This document shows, piece by piece, positions 9,501-18,561 of a stretch of 64,000 bases of DNA (positions within the stretch are counted from its first letter, which is position 1; each line of letters opens with the position of its first letter). The notes under the pieces are model-generated. The model saw only the letters and a program-made list of their open reading frames with translations, was not told the origin of the DNA and searched no databases. The translations under genes were made by a program, and so were the position numbers. This DNA comes from SAR324 cluster bacterium (GTDB taxonomy: Bacteria > SAR324 > NAC60-12): contig JADFZZ010000009.1 of assembly GCA_015232315.1 (NCBI GenBank), forward strand, positions 1 through 64,000. Direction: 5' to 3'.

Positions 9501-11150
9501 AAAATATTCGCAGTTGATTCGGATGGGCTCGGGAGCCACAGCCAGATAATAGGTGGTGGGTTGTCCTTTCTTTTCAGAGCCATATTTGGGATTGGATTTG
9601 ATGTAATAACCCAGAATATCCGCAAGCGTCATGGTGAGGCTTTTTCCTGTCGCCATCGCACCCCAACCACCGATTGAGTGAAGCCGGATGGTGATGCAGT
9701 CTTTGGGCATGAGGTTTGGATTTTCACTTCCCTGAACCACTAAATCTTTAAGGTTTGGATAGTTCTCAAGCAATTGTTGCTGGTAAACTTCCTGTTTAGG
9801 CGTCATGGCCTGATCTCTGACAAAATCAATCGAGAGATAGAACAGTTTTTTGTGTTTGCCCTCTGGCAACATGTTTTCAATCGCGCCGATCAATCCTTCA
9901 GGTTGCAGGTCACGGCTTCCCAGTCCATAGGAACAGGAAAACAGAGGTGGCAAATCTTCCAGTTTGGAATAGACCTCATAGTTTGGATAGGGGATCTCTT
10001 TTTTGGACCGGCCATTTTCCAGAGATTTGTTCATGGCACTTCGAATCTCACGAATCAACGGCAGGTCTTCGGCCAAAGGCTGGTCTGTACGTTCCATCAC
10101 GACCACACCTTTTTTGCCTTTGAGCAGTTTGGTGATATATTTTCCGGGGAATGGACGATACATGGTGACGTTCATTACGCCAACCTTGATTCCGCGTGTT
10201 TTTCTCAAATAATCCGCAACTTCTTCCGCACTGGGAACCACACTTCCCATGCCCACATAAACATAGTCGGCGTCTTCAATTTTATAAGTTTCTATCAGTC
10301 CGTAAGGCCGACCGGTCAGTTCAGAAAATTCTTTCATGGCCTGAATGGACAGTTCTTCAATATGATCAAAAAAGAAAGGTCGTTGTGACGCCGTGGTCTG
10401 CATGTAGGAATCCTGGTTCTGAACAGGACCTGAAAGCACAGGATTGTCCACGCTCCAGAGTTCAGGAATTCGACGACGTTTGGGCCCATACAACATCCGT
10501 TGCGCTGGTGTTGGCGTGTCAATGATGTCATCTGGCCGACCAAGGTATTCGGCGATCAATTCCCGTTCCGGAACATTCAGGGATTCAATCAGGTGTGTTG
10601 TCAAAAACCCGTCCTGTCCGATAATTCCCGGTGTCAGCGCCAACTCAGCGATGCGATGGCAGATGATGTTCAGATCCGCGGCCTGTTGTACGTTTTTTGC
10701 CATGAGTTGAAAAAATCCTGTATCATCGACAGCATGATAATCATCATGAGCCGCATGCACGTTCAGTGAGGCTTTGGTGATTGCCCTGCATCCCATATTC
10801 AATACATAGGTCAATCGTTTACCAACAGCGCCATACAAGGACTCATGCATGTAAACAATACCCTGCCCTGAAGAAAAATTGGTAGCCCGCATTCCCGTCA
10901 TGGACAAGCCTGCTGTCACCGCCGCGGCAGCATGTTCGCCTTCCGGTTCAATGAATATTAACGGTTTGTCTGAAATGTTGAGATGTCCGTTGGCCGCTTC
11001 CACGGCCCAGTATTCTCCCATCTGGGTGGAAGGTGTAATGGGGTAGGCTCCAGCGCCATCACTGGACTCTCGTTCACACATGATCACTGCGGTGTTTCCA
11101 TCTAACGCAGTGGGTATTCCTGGATACTTGAATGTTTTTTCAGACTTCAC
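6588..11150 (-). CDS. nifJ: Pyruvate:ferredoxin (flavodoxin) oxidoreductase, extended single-chain form
   Basis: It would oxidise pyruvate with CoA to acetyl-CoA, CO2 and reduced ferredoxin in the cytoplasm. The start is GTG, preceded by TTGAGG. Order of parts: N-terminal pyrimidine-binding region (EGEHAAAAV, residues 70-80), gamma-type domain (IRLHSIGGWGAMATGKS, about 490), two ferredoxin motifs (CTACGNCWVACP near 777, CKGCMECVKVC near 920), then the thiamine-diphosphate domain with CLGCAEKT near 990 and GDGAMYDIG near 1210. At 1520 residues it is about 300 longer than typical enzymes. The excess lies in a roughly 110-residue charged helical insert between the two ferredoxin motifs and about 90 residues after CLGCAEKT. 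Pyruvate as substrate is inferred from overall similarity; another 2-oxoacid is possible. Confidence 0.92.
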   Translation of the reverse strand: MKSEKTFKYPGIPTALDGNTAVIMCERESSDGAGAYPITPSTQMGEYWAVEAANGHLNISDKPLIFIEPEGEHAAAAVTAGLSMTGMRATNFSSGQGIVYMHESLYGAVGKRLTYVLNMGCRAITKASLNVHAAHDDYHAVDDTGFFQLMAKNVQQAADLNIICHRIAELALTPGIIGQDGFLTTHLIESLNVPERELIAEYLGRPDDIIDTPTPAQRMLYGPKRRRIPELWSVDNPVLSGPVQNQDSYMQTTASQRPFFFDHIEELSIQAMKEFSELTGRPYGLIETYKIEDADYVYVGMGSVVPSAEEVADYLRKTRGIKVGVMNVTMYRPFPGKYITKLLKGKKGVVVMERTDQPLAEDLPLIREIRSAMNKSLENGRSKKEIPYPNYEVYSKLEDLPPLFSCSYGLGSRDLQPEGLIGAIENMLPEGKHKKLFYLSIDFVRDQAMTPKQEVYQQQLLENYPNLKDLVVQGSENPNLMPKDCITIRLHSIGGWGAMATGKSLTMTLADILGYYIKSNPKYGSEKKGQPTTYYLAVAPEPIRINCEYFFVDVVLSPDPNVFKHSNPLAGLKEGGVFIIQSDLEDQDKVWKSIPRKYQEIIIKKNYRIFYIDAFAIAKSEASDPELQYRMQGIAFQGSFFATSSVKSAAKLSEEELFKTIEHQLEHKFGSKGRRIVDDNLRVVQRGYAATHEITNKTLGSDAVKQDVLPFMLKKMPINDTHTTDIHRFWEQIGYFYKVGEGNNILADPFSSTGLIPASTGVFKDMTNIRFEYPEWIAENCTACGNCWVACPDSAIPGLVSDLGEIFQTGIKRLEKRGVELKHLRKAVRSSEKVLRQLIDQGTDKDSVKLHVERAISNTLTSFAGEAKEKQELEVEFNELRKELEEFQFSVTRPFFGLKEKKEKGSGGLLSITVNPYTCKGCMECVKVCGDEALKAIPQTEDAVAKMQRKWDFWLDLPNTPEKFIRIDNLEEGIGALETLLLDKQMYNVMVGGDGACLGCAEKTVLHMFTAAVTALMQPRVQKQLLKIDDLIVRLEQHVKAKLTVNITNTDLLQQVVHKFDNHDMTLADLASQLDSDRQPLDTEWLSNVSGIIAGLKKLKWQYMRGITGNGRASMGIVNSTGCSSVWGSTYPINPYPFPWTNHLFQDSPSVAMGLFEGHMQRMAEGFRFVREAENELSGKAESVDMTYFTWKNFTEEEFLLCPPVVAVGGDGAMYDIGFQNLSRMMMSGMPIKVVVLDTQVYSNTGGQACTSGFTGQISDMAHYGKVMKGKEEIRKEMSFIGIAHRTSYVLQSSLASTSHLLEGFIEGLMSHRPALFNIYTSCQPEHGIGDDMATHQAKLALESRAYPMIRYNPDKGTTPSECLNLDGNPDMDKNWPTYTLKYSNENGEQATMEVEMTFADFAATEARFRKHYREAPRDTWNDEKMIPIAQFIELDEDARDGKFPFIWATNKKGHLSRVIVADPIVKSTEDRLSYWRAIKNIAGVDVKQVSEDDIANNVRTKMIAQLAQKLVQLSNIDSN

Positions 11151-11309
11151 ATGACCTCAATGGATGATGGGTTGATCAACAGCAGGATGTTTTCCAGAAC
11201 TGAGGATAAAATTAATATTCCCAAAGATGGGAACATGCACTTCATCGTGATTGACTCTTTTTGTTCCATATAAAGCCAAAAAGAAAAAATCAACGGTCTC
11301 TATAAAAAA

Positions 11310-12185
11310 TTAGTGCTGAACAGGTAATGCTGATTTACGAATAATTTTTTTGGCTTTAGGCCCTTTCACAGCCTGATCCGGTTTGTTGAACCAGACAATG
11401 GCTCCGGTCGGGCAGCGGTCAATCGCTTTTTGAGTGGCTTTCCGGTTCAGGTCATAATTGATGACAGCCAGATTGTTTTTAATCTGAATCACGCCTTCGT
11501 CAGCGTCCAGCGCACAACGTCCACAAGCGGTGCAGGACACTTCACATTCGTTTTCGGCATCATCGCCGAAAGCCAGACTTTTGCAGGCCACCCAAAGTTT
11601 ATGATCCACGGGATGGAGTGAAAACAGATCTTTGGGGCAAATTTCAACACAATCATTACAGGCTACACATTTTGCTGAATCAACGACCGGTATATTGAAT
11701 TCATTCATGGTGATGGCATCAAAGTCACAAACTCTGGCACAATCACCCAATCCCAGACAGCCCCAGGCACAGCCTTTTCCACCACCGGCGACCAGATTTG
11801 CCGCATGACAGGTCTGCATCCCCTGATAATGAGATCGTTGCCGTGCAACGTTTACACCACCGGCACAGGCCAGTCTTGCCACGATTTTCGGGCCGCCACC
11901 GGCATCGACTCCCAGAAAACCAGCGATCATGTCTATTTTGTCAGGGGTGTTGACAGTGCATTTTCCAGGTGTTGTGGCTCCTGAAACCACTAATTCCGCA
12001 AACGCACGACATCCCGGCGATCCACAGGCTCCGCAATTTGCCTGGGGAAGCATATCATTCACCTGCTCAATGCGTGGGTCTTCATACACATAAAGTTTAC
12101 GGTTCGCGAATACCAGCACAAAGGACAGTGTCAGGCCAAGTCCAGCCATTAAACCTGCGGCGATTCCTATTGATGAAATATCCAT
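11310..12185 (-). CDS. rnfB: Rnf electron transport complex subunit B
   Basis: The ATG at 12185 has GAGGAG about 7 bases upstream, so the 27 residues of open frame before it are excluded; the product has 291 residues. There is one N-terminal membrane helix, then the Fes domain (NCGACGSPGC...C), a Cys-rich middle (CAWGCLGLGDCARVC), the ferredoxin motif CVACNDCVEICP and a further CTACGRC...CP set. RnfB is the ferredoxin-facing subunit. It is separated from the rnfC-A run by the oxidoreductase and FNR genes but is co-directional and first in the block, so it may carry the block's promoter. Confidence 0.93.
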   Translation of the reverse strand: MDISSIGIAAGLMAGLGLTLSFVLVFANRKLYVYEDPRIEQVNDMLPQANCGACGSPGCRAFAELVVSGATTPGKCTVNTPDKIDMIAGFLGVDAGGGPKIVARLACAGGVNVARQRSHYQGMQTCHAANLVAGGGKGCAWGCLGLGDCARVCDFDAITMNEFNIPVVDSAKCVACNDCVEICPKDLFSLHPVDHKLWVACKSLAFGDDAENECEVSCTACGRCALDADEGVIQIKNNLAVINYDLNRKATQKAIDRCPTGAIVWFNKPDQAVKGPKAKKIIRKSALPVQH

Positions 12186-12300
12186 AATCGACTGCTCCTC
12201 TCGGGGGAATGGACAAAACGATGAGTAACCTTTTTGGGGTATATAACGGGTTTGAAATGCCAGCACAAGGGGTTAAAAAAAATATTTTTTTTAAGGAGTC

Positions 12301-12321
12301 ACCTCTTTGTTTCATAGAGGT
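12301..12321. other. Hairpin in the rnfB-trpB2 divergent gap
   Basis: The arms ACCTCT and AGAGGT enclose a 9-nt loop. The element lies in the 234-bp region between two divergent genes and is followed on the plus strand by a T-rich stretch. It could be an operator or a weak attenuator. No known leader peptide or riboswitch was recognised. Confidence 0.3.
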
Positions 12322-12419
12322 TTATTTCGATTTGCATATTTTTTAATAAAAAAAGAACATTCAGCGTTTTGTAAACATGAATGATTCCTGCTTCGAACTC
12401 TTCCTCAGAAAGGCTGACT

Positions 12420-13769
12420 ATGAGTACATACAAGATTCTGTTACCCGAAAATGAAATCCCTACCCATTGGTATAATGTTGTCGCCGATATGCCCAATCCA
12501 CCGACACCGCCGCTGGGGCCAGACGGGAAACCTATCGGACCGGAAGCGTTAACACCGATCTTCCCCATGGCTTTGATTGAACAGGAAGTTTCCGGTGAAC
12601 GGTGGATTCCTATTCCTGAAGAAGTCAGGGAAATTTACAAATTATGGCGCCCAAGTCCGCTGTGTCGTGCCAGAAGACTTGAAGAAGCTTTGGGCACTCC
12701 AGCTAAAATTTACTACAAATATGAGGGCGTGAGTCCAGCAGGATCTCACAAACCAAACAGTGCGGTGCCCCAGGCCTATTACAACAAACAGGCGGGAATC
12801 AAACGGTTGACCACGGAAACCGGTGCCGGACAATGGGGATCCTCCATCGCCATGGCAGGGCAGATGTTTGGTCTGGAAGTGTTTGTCTACATGGTCAGGG
12901 TGAGTTTTGAACAGAAACCTTATCGCCGGGCAATGATGGAAACATGGGGTGCCAATGTTCTGCCAAGTCCGAGCAACCAGACTGAGGCTGGTAGAAAAAT
13001 TCTGGCAGAAGATCCAGATTGTCCCGGTTCTCTGGGGATTGCGATTTCTGAAGCGGTTGAAGACGCGGCATCCCGCAGTGATTCAAATTACACACTGGGT
13101 TCCGTATTGAATCATGTATTGATCCATCAGACAGTCATTGGTCTGGAAGCAAAAAAACAATTTGCCATAGCTGGTGATTATCCGGATATGATTTTTGCGC
13201 CATGCGGTGGTGGTTCCAATTTTGCGGGAGTCGCTTTTCCTTTTCTTGCGGACAAGGCATCTGGAAAACAAATCCGTCTGGTTGCGGTGGAACCAACGTC
13301 ATGCCCAACCTTGACCAAAGGCCAATATACCTATGATTTCGGGGATACGGCAGGAATGACGCCCTTGATGAAAATGTACACCTTGGGACATGATTTTGTT
13401 CCACCAGCCATTCATGCTGGCGGTTTGCGCTATCATGGGGATTCCCCGCTGGTTTCACAGTTGTATCATGAAGGTCTCATTGAGGCCGTGGCGGTCCCGA
13501 ATGTGGCAACCTTTGAAGCCGGTGTTCGTTTTGCCCGTGCCGAAGGAATCATTCCCGCACCGGAATCCTGTCATGCGGTTCGGGCTGTGCTGGATGAGGC
13601 TTTGCGCTGCAAGGAAACAGGCGAACCCAAAACCCTGTTTTTCAACCTGTCCGGTCATGGTCATTTTGATATGATGGCCTATGACAAATATTTCAAGGGA
13701 GAACTGGAAGATTACGATTATCCGGAAGAAGCCATCAACAAGGCCATTGCCCGACTTCCCAAGTTCTGA
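12420..13769 (+). CDS. TrpB2-type tryptophan synthase beta chain
   Basis: The ATG at 12420 follows AAAGG; the frame extends upstream without a better site. The product is a 449-residue PLP enzyme. The cofactor lysine sits in [11 protein letters not shown] and the phosphate-binding glycines in [10 protein letters not shown], with TETGAGQWG between them. The long N-terminal extension and motif spellings fit the TrpB2 group rather than the classical TrpB that pairs with TrpA. TrpB2 converts indole and serine to tryptophan, usually without TrpA. No other trp gene is visible. It diverges from rnfB. Confidence 0.9.
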   Translation: MSTYKILLPENEIPTHWYNVVADMPNPPTPPLGPDGKPIGPEALTPIFPMALIEQEVSGERWIPIPEEVREIYKLWRPSPLCRARRLEEALGTPAKIYYKYEGVSPAGSHKPNSAVPQAYYNKQAGIKRLTTETGAGQWGSSIAMAGQMFGLEVFVYMVRVSFEQKPYRRAMMETWGANVLPSPSNQTEAGRKILAEDPDCPGSLGIAISEAVEDAASRSDSNYTLGSVLNHVLIHQTVIGLEAKKQFAIAGDYPDMIFAPCGGGSNFAGVAFPFLADKASGKQIRLVAVEPTSCPTLTKGQYTYDFGDTAGMTPLMKMYTLGHDFVPPAIHAGGLRYHGDSPLVSQLYHEGLIEAVAVPNVATFEAGVRFARAEGIIPAPESCHAVRAVLDEALRCKETGEPKTLFFNLSGHGHFDMMAYDKYFKGELEDYDYPEEAINKAIARLPKF

Positions 13770-13793
13770 CACGACACGTCCTCAATACGGTCG

Positions 13794-13823
13794 CACCTCA
13801 AGGCTGGTTTCAGTTTTGAGGTG
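13794..13823. terminator. Hairpin between convergent genes
   Basis: Perfect 8-bp arms CACCTCAA and TTGAGGTG surround a 14-nt loop between the end of the trpB2-type gene and the convergent gene at 13866. No U-tract follows on either strand, so termination is only suggested by position. Confidence 0.35.
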
Positions 13824-13865
13824 TACGCACCTGCTCAACGTACGGAGCCAAACCGCAAAGTTCTG

Positions 13866-14327
13866 TTATTTTTTCTTTTTAGCGGCCCTCAGTTTTTCAT
13901 CTTCCATCAGAACCAGAACGTGTCGTATCAATTCCAGAGAAGAAAATTCTTTATCCACAAGGTAGGGGTATTTATCCACAAAGATCCTGGCGATTTTATC
14001 CAGCATCCCATCTTCCTGCAACGGGCTTTTGATATATTTCGCAAGGATCAAGGCTTCATGAATCAAGGCTTCTGAGGACTCAAACTTGTAATTTTTCATT
14101 TGCGGAAACATTTCAATAAAATAGGCTTTGACCTGTTCCAGCAAATTTTCCAGCATCGGCAAACGTTCGTTGGATTTCAAGGAGTTGACCACATTCACCA
14201 AAGCACCACGTTCAAAATGGAGTTCTATGCCATCTTTCAGTTTTATCAGACTGTATTCGCCCTGTTCATAAACCTTGGGGCCATGATTTTTCAGGATTTC
14301 AAGAATTTTCCATTGATCTGTATCCAT
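13866..14327 (-). CDS. Hypothetical acidic/helical cytoplasmic protein
   Basis: This 153-residue protein has no signal peptide or membrane segment and no recognised family. It begins MDTDQWKILEIL, is largely helical by composition, and ends in a short lysine run (RAAKKKK). It stands alone, convergent with the trpB2-type gene and divergent from the HAD gene at 14506. Protein-like composition over the full frame supports it as real. Confidence 0.6.
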   Translation of the reverse strand: MDTDQWKILEILKNHGPKVYEQGEYSLIKLKDGIELHFERGALVNVVNSLKSNERLPMLENLLEQVKAYFIEMFPQMKNYKFESSEALIHEALILAKYIKSPLQEDGMLDKIARIFVDKYPYLVDKEFSSLELIRHVLVLMEDEKLRAAKKKK

Positions 14328-14505
14328 GCTTTAAACTCAAAACAGGTTATTAAAAGGAATTGTTGATATTTCAGGTTTGCACTCTTGAAAAAACGGGTTC
14401 AACTTATCGGGTTGCCTGAACTTGACAAGGAAAAATTTTAATAATGAACGTTCACTTCTGAAGTTTAGTCTTTCCATCCGAAATCTTTATTCTGAGGAAA
14501 CCATC

Positions 14506-15093
14506 ATGATGCGATATTTTTTTGATGTAGACGGGGTTGTTCTCGATTTTGAAAGCCGTTACATTCAGGCGCTGAAACAATATTTCAATTTGAATCTCCC
14601 TGATAATTATCAACCCCAATGCTGGTATTTTTCTGATATTTTGAAGGAAGAACAAGTGCTGGAAGGTTGGGAAAAATTTATTTCCAGTGAGGAGTTCGGA
14701 GCCTTGTCTCCTCTGGTGGAGGTGGACAGGTTCAATCGTGTTTTTGGTGGTTTGCCAGTTCATTTCATCACGAACATTCCACCCCAATATCTCAAAGCAA
14801 GGGAAACAAACCTGCTCAAGGCGGGTTTCCAGTTTCATTCTGTCCATTGCGGGGGATTTCTATCCTTCGACCATGGACCTCCCCGAAAAAAGGCGGATAT
14901 CATCAAAGAGTTGCTGAATCCTGAAGAAACCGTTTTTTTCATGGATGATCATCCAGACAATTGTGTGAATGTTCATGAAATGTTTCCTGATGCTGAAATC
15001 TGGCTGATCACCCGTTCGTTCAATACATCATTTTCACACCCTGCCATAAAACGGGCCGATCACTGGGATCATATTTTTGATCGATTTGTCTAA
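14506..15093 (+). CDS. HAD-superfamily hydrolase
   Basis: The first of two adjacent ATGs (14506) is preceded by GAGG and gives 195 residues. HAD motif I is FFDVDGVV at the N-terminus, with the nucleophile Asp and the second Asp both present. The C-terminal acidic motif is FFMDDHPDNC, and a candidate motif II is HFITNIP. A basic PRKKADI segment sits where the HAD lysine is expected. The fold points to phosphatase or nucleotidase activity; the substrate cannot be told. It is a single-gene unit. Confidence 0.75.
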   Translation: MMRYFFDVDGVVLDFESRYIQALKQYFNLNLPDNYQPQCWYFSDILKEEQVLEGWEKFISSEEFGALSPLVEVDRFNRVFGGLPVHFITNIPPQYLKARETNLLKAGFQFHSVHCGGFLSFDHGPPRKKADIIKELLNPEETVFFMDDHPDNCVNVHEMFPDAEIWLITRSFNTSFSHPAIKRADHWDHIFDRFV

Positions 15094-15173
15094 GTCCCTG
15101 TGCAATTCACGCTGAGAATGTCACAGCGTTTGCATTTCTTTTTCTGAACGATTTTTGCCCCATGATCAGATCA

Positions 15174-15202
15174 GTAGAGACGGGTTTGAAACCAGTCTCT
15201 AC
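15174..15202. repeat. Dispersed GTAGAGAC palindrome, copy 2
   Basis: The outer arms GTAGAGAC and GTCTCTAC enclose inner arms GGTTT and AAACC. The copy lies just upstream of the FG-GAP gene, inside the apparent open extension of that gene, which argues against the earlier ATG at 15162. It is closest to the copy at 52879. Confidence 0.7.
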
Positions 15203-15221
15203 AAAATACACAGGCCACCAC

Positions 15222-18200
15222 ATGATGAATGCATTCCAGAAAGGAATAATCCCCCAATACATCTTCACGGTGTTGCTGTTTTTGGGCGGTTTGATTCCAA
15301 ACCTGCTTCTGGCACAACCCGAAGCAGATATTATCTACACCTGGAACCGGGAATATTATGGTTTGATTGATGGCCAGCAGCATCTGCTTTATACAAGGTC
15401 CTTTGCCAATAGCCATTTGACCTTTGGCGATATTGATGGGGATGACGATAATGACCTGATTGTGGGAAAACAGGATGGACAATTGGCCTATTTCGAAAAT
15501 ACGGGTACGAAATATGACCCTGTCATGATTTTGAGAACCGAAGAATACAAGGCCTGGTTCCAGGAAACTGACGACAATCAGAAAACAAAACGGTTTCCAA
15601 AAATCATCAATGTCGGTGGCTATGCGTCACCTTTTTTGTATGATCTGGATGAAGACGGAGATCTCGACCTGCTGGTGGGATCAAAAGACGGAAGTATTTT
15701 TTTCTATGAGAATAAAGGCAATGCGCTACTACCGATTTTTGAATTGATAACTCCCATTTACATGGGGTTGCGTCCCGGTAATAACACCGTGATTCGCCTG
15801 GCTGATGTCAATGGTGACCGGGTTGCTGATCTGCTTGTTGGAACAAGGGATGGTCAGGTTCTGCTTTATCCCAATGGCGGTAAAATCGGCAACCCGTTTT
15901 TTTGTGATCCCAATCTAAGGTTTCAGGCAGAACAACCCTGTCTGATGAAACCAATACTGATTGATAAAATCCGTCCGGAAATTCATGCATCCCCGGAATT
16001 CATTGATTGGGACTATGATGGTGATCTCGACGTTGTCGTGGGAAAATCCAATGGAAAACTGAATTTTTATCTCAACGAAGGGACTCCTCTTGCGCCCAAC
16101 TGGAAACTGGAATCAGACCGTTTTCTCTATATTGACGCGGTTTCAGATGCCGCTCCGGTTTTTTATGACTGGCGTAATGATGGTTTCCCAGAATTGTTTA
16201 TGGGCAGTTCTCAGAGCCGAGTGATTTATTATGAAAACAGGGAAGTGCTCAGTACTGGATTAAAGGATATTCCAGATGTGAATTTTTCCTTGTTCAACTG
16301 GAATCTGCCTCCGGAAAAAGTCCTGACAAAATTTTGTGAACGGTTGAACGTTCCGGAATCCTGTTTTGAAATTCTCAAAAAGTCTTTGCCCATTCCAGCG
16401 GATACTCCCGATGATATCAACAGCATTGCCAAAGCCGTTCTCAAGACAGACAGCAGCTTTACTTCAACAGCACTCACATTGCCAAAGGTTCAGCCTGCTC
16501 CCTCAAACACAACAGCATCTCCAACGGACAATGCACCGGGAACTCCACCAGCAGGACAGATCAATGCGGTCATGCCCAAACTTCAGGTCAACACCAACAC
16601 GGATCCCAATGCGGTAGCGCAGGATCCCAATGCCGCAAATCCACCCGGGCCAACCAACGCTGAAACCGCCACACAGGAACCCAAAGCACAACTGGTACTC
16701 ACCAGAAATAGATTATGGCTCAAAAATCGCAATTTTTTCAATTTCACACATCTTGCTCCGGAAGATCGAAGAACCATTCTGACCAGTGGAGATTGGAACA
16801 AGGATGGAAAACAGGATCTGATGATTGGCACCTACTCCGGAAAAATATTTGCTTACAATAACAATGGCACTCCTCAAAAACCTGACTGGCATGCAATCAC
16901 TGTCACGCCGTTTCAACCCAATCAACGTGAATTCAGTGCACCCACCCTGGTGGATATTGATGGAGACGGCGATCTGGATCTGATTGTCGGCAACCGTACA
17001 GGCCGCCTGGAGTTAATCAAGAATAAAGGCAATGCCCAAAAACCTGACTGGAGCATCGAGGATTTATATTTCGCCAATGTGGATGTTGGAAGCTACAGTG
17101 TTCCTGTGTTCAAGGACCTGGATCAGGATGGCGATCAGGATCTTTTTGTCGGAAATGGAAAAGGGAGAATCGCCTTTTATCAGAACATGGGAACTGCCCG
17201 GAAGCCGCATTTTGTATTGAAAAGCACCCGTTTTTCACAAATCATCGTGGCTCGCAATGCCGCCCCCGCGTTTTTCAATTGGAATGAGGATCCCCACCCT
17301 GATCTGTTGATCGGTGGAAATAATGGCCAGATCAAACTGGTCAGTTTCAATCCTTTGCCGGAATACCCGGTAACACAAGGATGGGAATTGAAAAAAAACC
17401 AGTGGGATGGTTTGGAAACTATTGGTTTCAGTACGCCTCATCTTTGGGATGTGAATGGTGATGGCAAAATGGATTTATTCATGGGCGATGAAGAAGGAAA
17501 TACCTTACTCTGGCTCAATCAGGGATTTCAGAAAGCTGAAGAATACAAGCCGGAAGAAGAAATTATTCTGGAAACAAGCAACTCACTTGAAGCCCAGGAC
17601 GTGAATGATGTTAGCACTGAAACATCAGATGCCACTGAAGCTGTGGTGTCTGATGAACCCATGGATTCGGCCATTCAGCCGGAAACTACAGAAATGGCTG
17701 AAATTCCAGTGGTTCCGTTTGATCCTGTGTTCAAACTGGTTAGTAAAAATTATGAAAATCTGAAGCCTGGAAATAAGACGGTTCCAGTCTTTTTTGACCT
17801 TGATGGCGATGGGGATCTCGATTTGTTTGTGGGTACAAAAGAGGGAGATTTTTTTCATTATTTGAATGAAGGTGATGTGACTAATTCAAAATGGACCCTG
17901 GTGACAAAAAAATATCTGAATTATGAGGGTGGGAAAAATCCGACACCGGTGTTTGCTGATATGGATATGGATGGTGATCAGGATTTAATTGTCGGAGATG
18001 CGGATGGAAAAATACATTATTGGGAAAACCGTGGAACCCCTGAGTATGCTGAATTTGTATTCAATCCTGCGCCTTTTTCGGGTGTCACTGGTGGAAGAAA
18101 TTCGAGACCTGCTGTTCTGGATGCCAATGGGGATGGTTTGCCGGATCTGGTGATCGGAAATTTTGAAGGTCAGATGCGGCTGTATATCCAGGAAAAAACT

Positions 18201-18536
18201 GGCAATGGCTTCAGTTTTAAGCTGCTGACCAGACAGTTCATGGACCTTGATGTGGGAATCGGTGCGACTCCAGTTCTGGCGGATATCAACTATGATCAGA
18301 AACTGGAGCTGGTGATTGGTTCAGATCAGGGAAAATTATTCGGCTTTCAACCTGCGGCTGGAGATCAGAAAAATCAATGGGGTTGGCTTCCCAACGACAA
18401 ATATTTCAAGGATCTGGATTTACCCTTTGGATCAACTCCCGCCTTTGCCGATATTGATGGGGATGGGGATATGGATATGTTTATTGGAAACGAAAAAGAA
18501 GGAATATATTTTTTCAGGAATGAAGGAAAACCTTGA
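15222..18536 (+). CDS. Secreted FG-GAP/VCBS repeat protein
   Basis: From the ATG at 15222 the product has 1104 residues and begins with a signal peptide ending near LLLAQ. The body is a long series of repeats built on D-x-D-x-DGD-x-DL-x-VG (for example DIDGDGDLDLIVG, DLDQDGDQDLFVG), each with the Ca2+-binding acidic loop typical of FG-GAP/VCBS blades. At least a dozen are visible. A Pro/Asn/Ala/Thr-rich spacer at roughly residues 425-490 and an acidic spacer near 785-840 separate groups of repeats, suggesting two or three propellers. No enzymatic domain or C-terminal sorting tail is seen. A cell-surface or periplasmic binding role is likely; the partner is unknown. Confidence 0.85.
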   Translation: MMNAFQKGIIPQYIFTVLLFLGGLIPNLLLAQPEADIIYTWNREYYGLIDGQQHLLYTRSFANSHLTFGDIDGDDDNDLIVGKQDGQLAYFENTGTKYDPVMILRTEEYKAWFQETDDNQKTKRFPKIINVGGYASPFLYDLDEDGDLDLLVGSKDGSIFFYENKGNALLPIFELITPIYMGLRPGNNTVIRLADVNGDRVADLLVGTRDGQVLLYPNGGKIGNPFFCDPNLRFQAEQPCLMKPILIDKIRPEIHASPEFIDWDYDGDLDVVVGKSNGKLNFYLNEGTPLAPNWKLESDRFLYIDAVSDAAPVFYDWRNDGFPELFMGSSQSRVIYYENREVLSTGLKDIPDVNFSLFNWNLPPEKVLTKFCERLNVPESCFEILKKSLPIPADTPDDINSIAKAVLKTDSSFTSTALTLPKVQPAPSNTTASPTDNAPGTPPAGQINAVMPKLQVNTNTDPNAVAQDPNAANPPGPTNAETATQEPKAQLVLTRNRLWLKNRNFFNFTHLAPEDRRTILTSGDWNKDGKQDLMIGTYSGKIFAYNNNGTPQKPDWHAITVTPFQPNQREFSAPTLVDIDGDGDLDLIVGNRTGRLELIKNKGNAQKPDWSIEDLYFANVDVGSYSVPVFKDLDQDGDQDLFVGNGKGRIAFYQNMGTARKPHFVLKSTRFSQIIVARNAAPAFFNWNEDPHPDLLIGGNNGQIKLVSFNPLPEYPVTQGWELKKNQWDGLETIGFSTPHLWDVNGDGKMDLFMGDEEGNTLLWLNQGFQKAEEYKPEEEIILETSNSLEAQDVNDVSTETSDATEAVVSDEPMDSAIQPETTEMAEIPVVPFDPVFKLVSKNYENLKPGNKTVPVFFDLDGDGDLDLFVGTKEGDFFHYLNEGDVTNSKWTLVTKKYLNYEGGKNPTPVFADMDMDGDQDLIVGDADGKIHYWENRGTPEYAEFVFNPAPFSGVTGGRNSRPAVLDANGDGLPDLVIGNFEGQMRLYIQEKTGNGFSFKLLTRQFMDLDVGIGATPVLADINYDQKLELVIGSDQGKLFGFQPAAGDQKNQWGWLPNDKYFKDLDLPFGSTPAFADIDGDGDMDMFIGNEKEGIYFFRNEGKP

Positions 18537-18561
18537 GGTCTCAGTCGGAACTTGTTGCCTG

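Noticed and set aside
12186-12419. Trp leader or riboswitch before the trpB2-type gene
   Set aside because: No leader peptide with Trp codons and no known riboswitch core was found, only a short hairpin.
15162-15221. Earlier ATG for the FG-GAP protein
   Set aside because: The extra 20 codons consist of the dispersed palindrome, and the signal peptide starts only after 15222.
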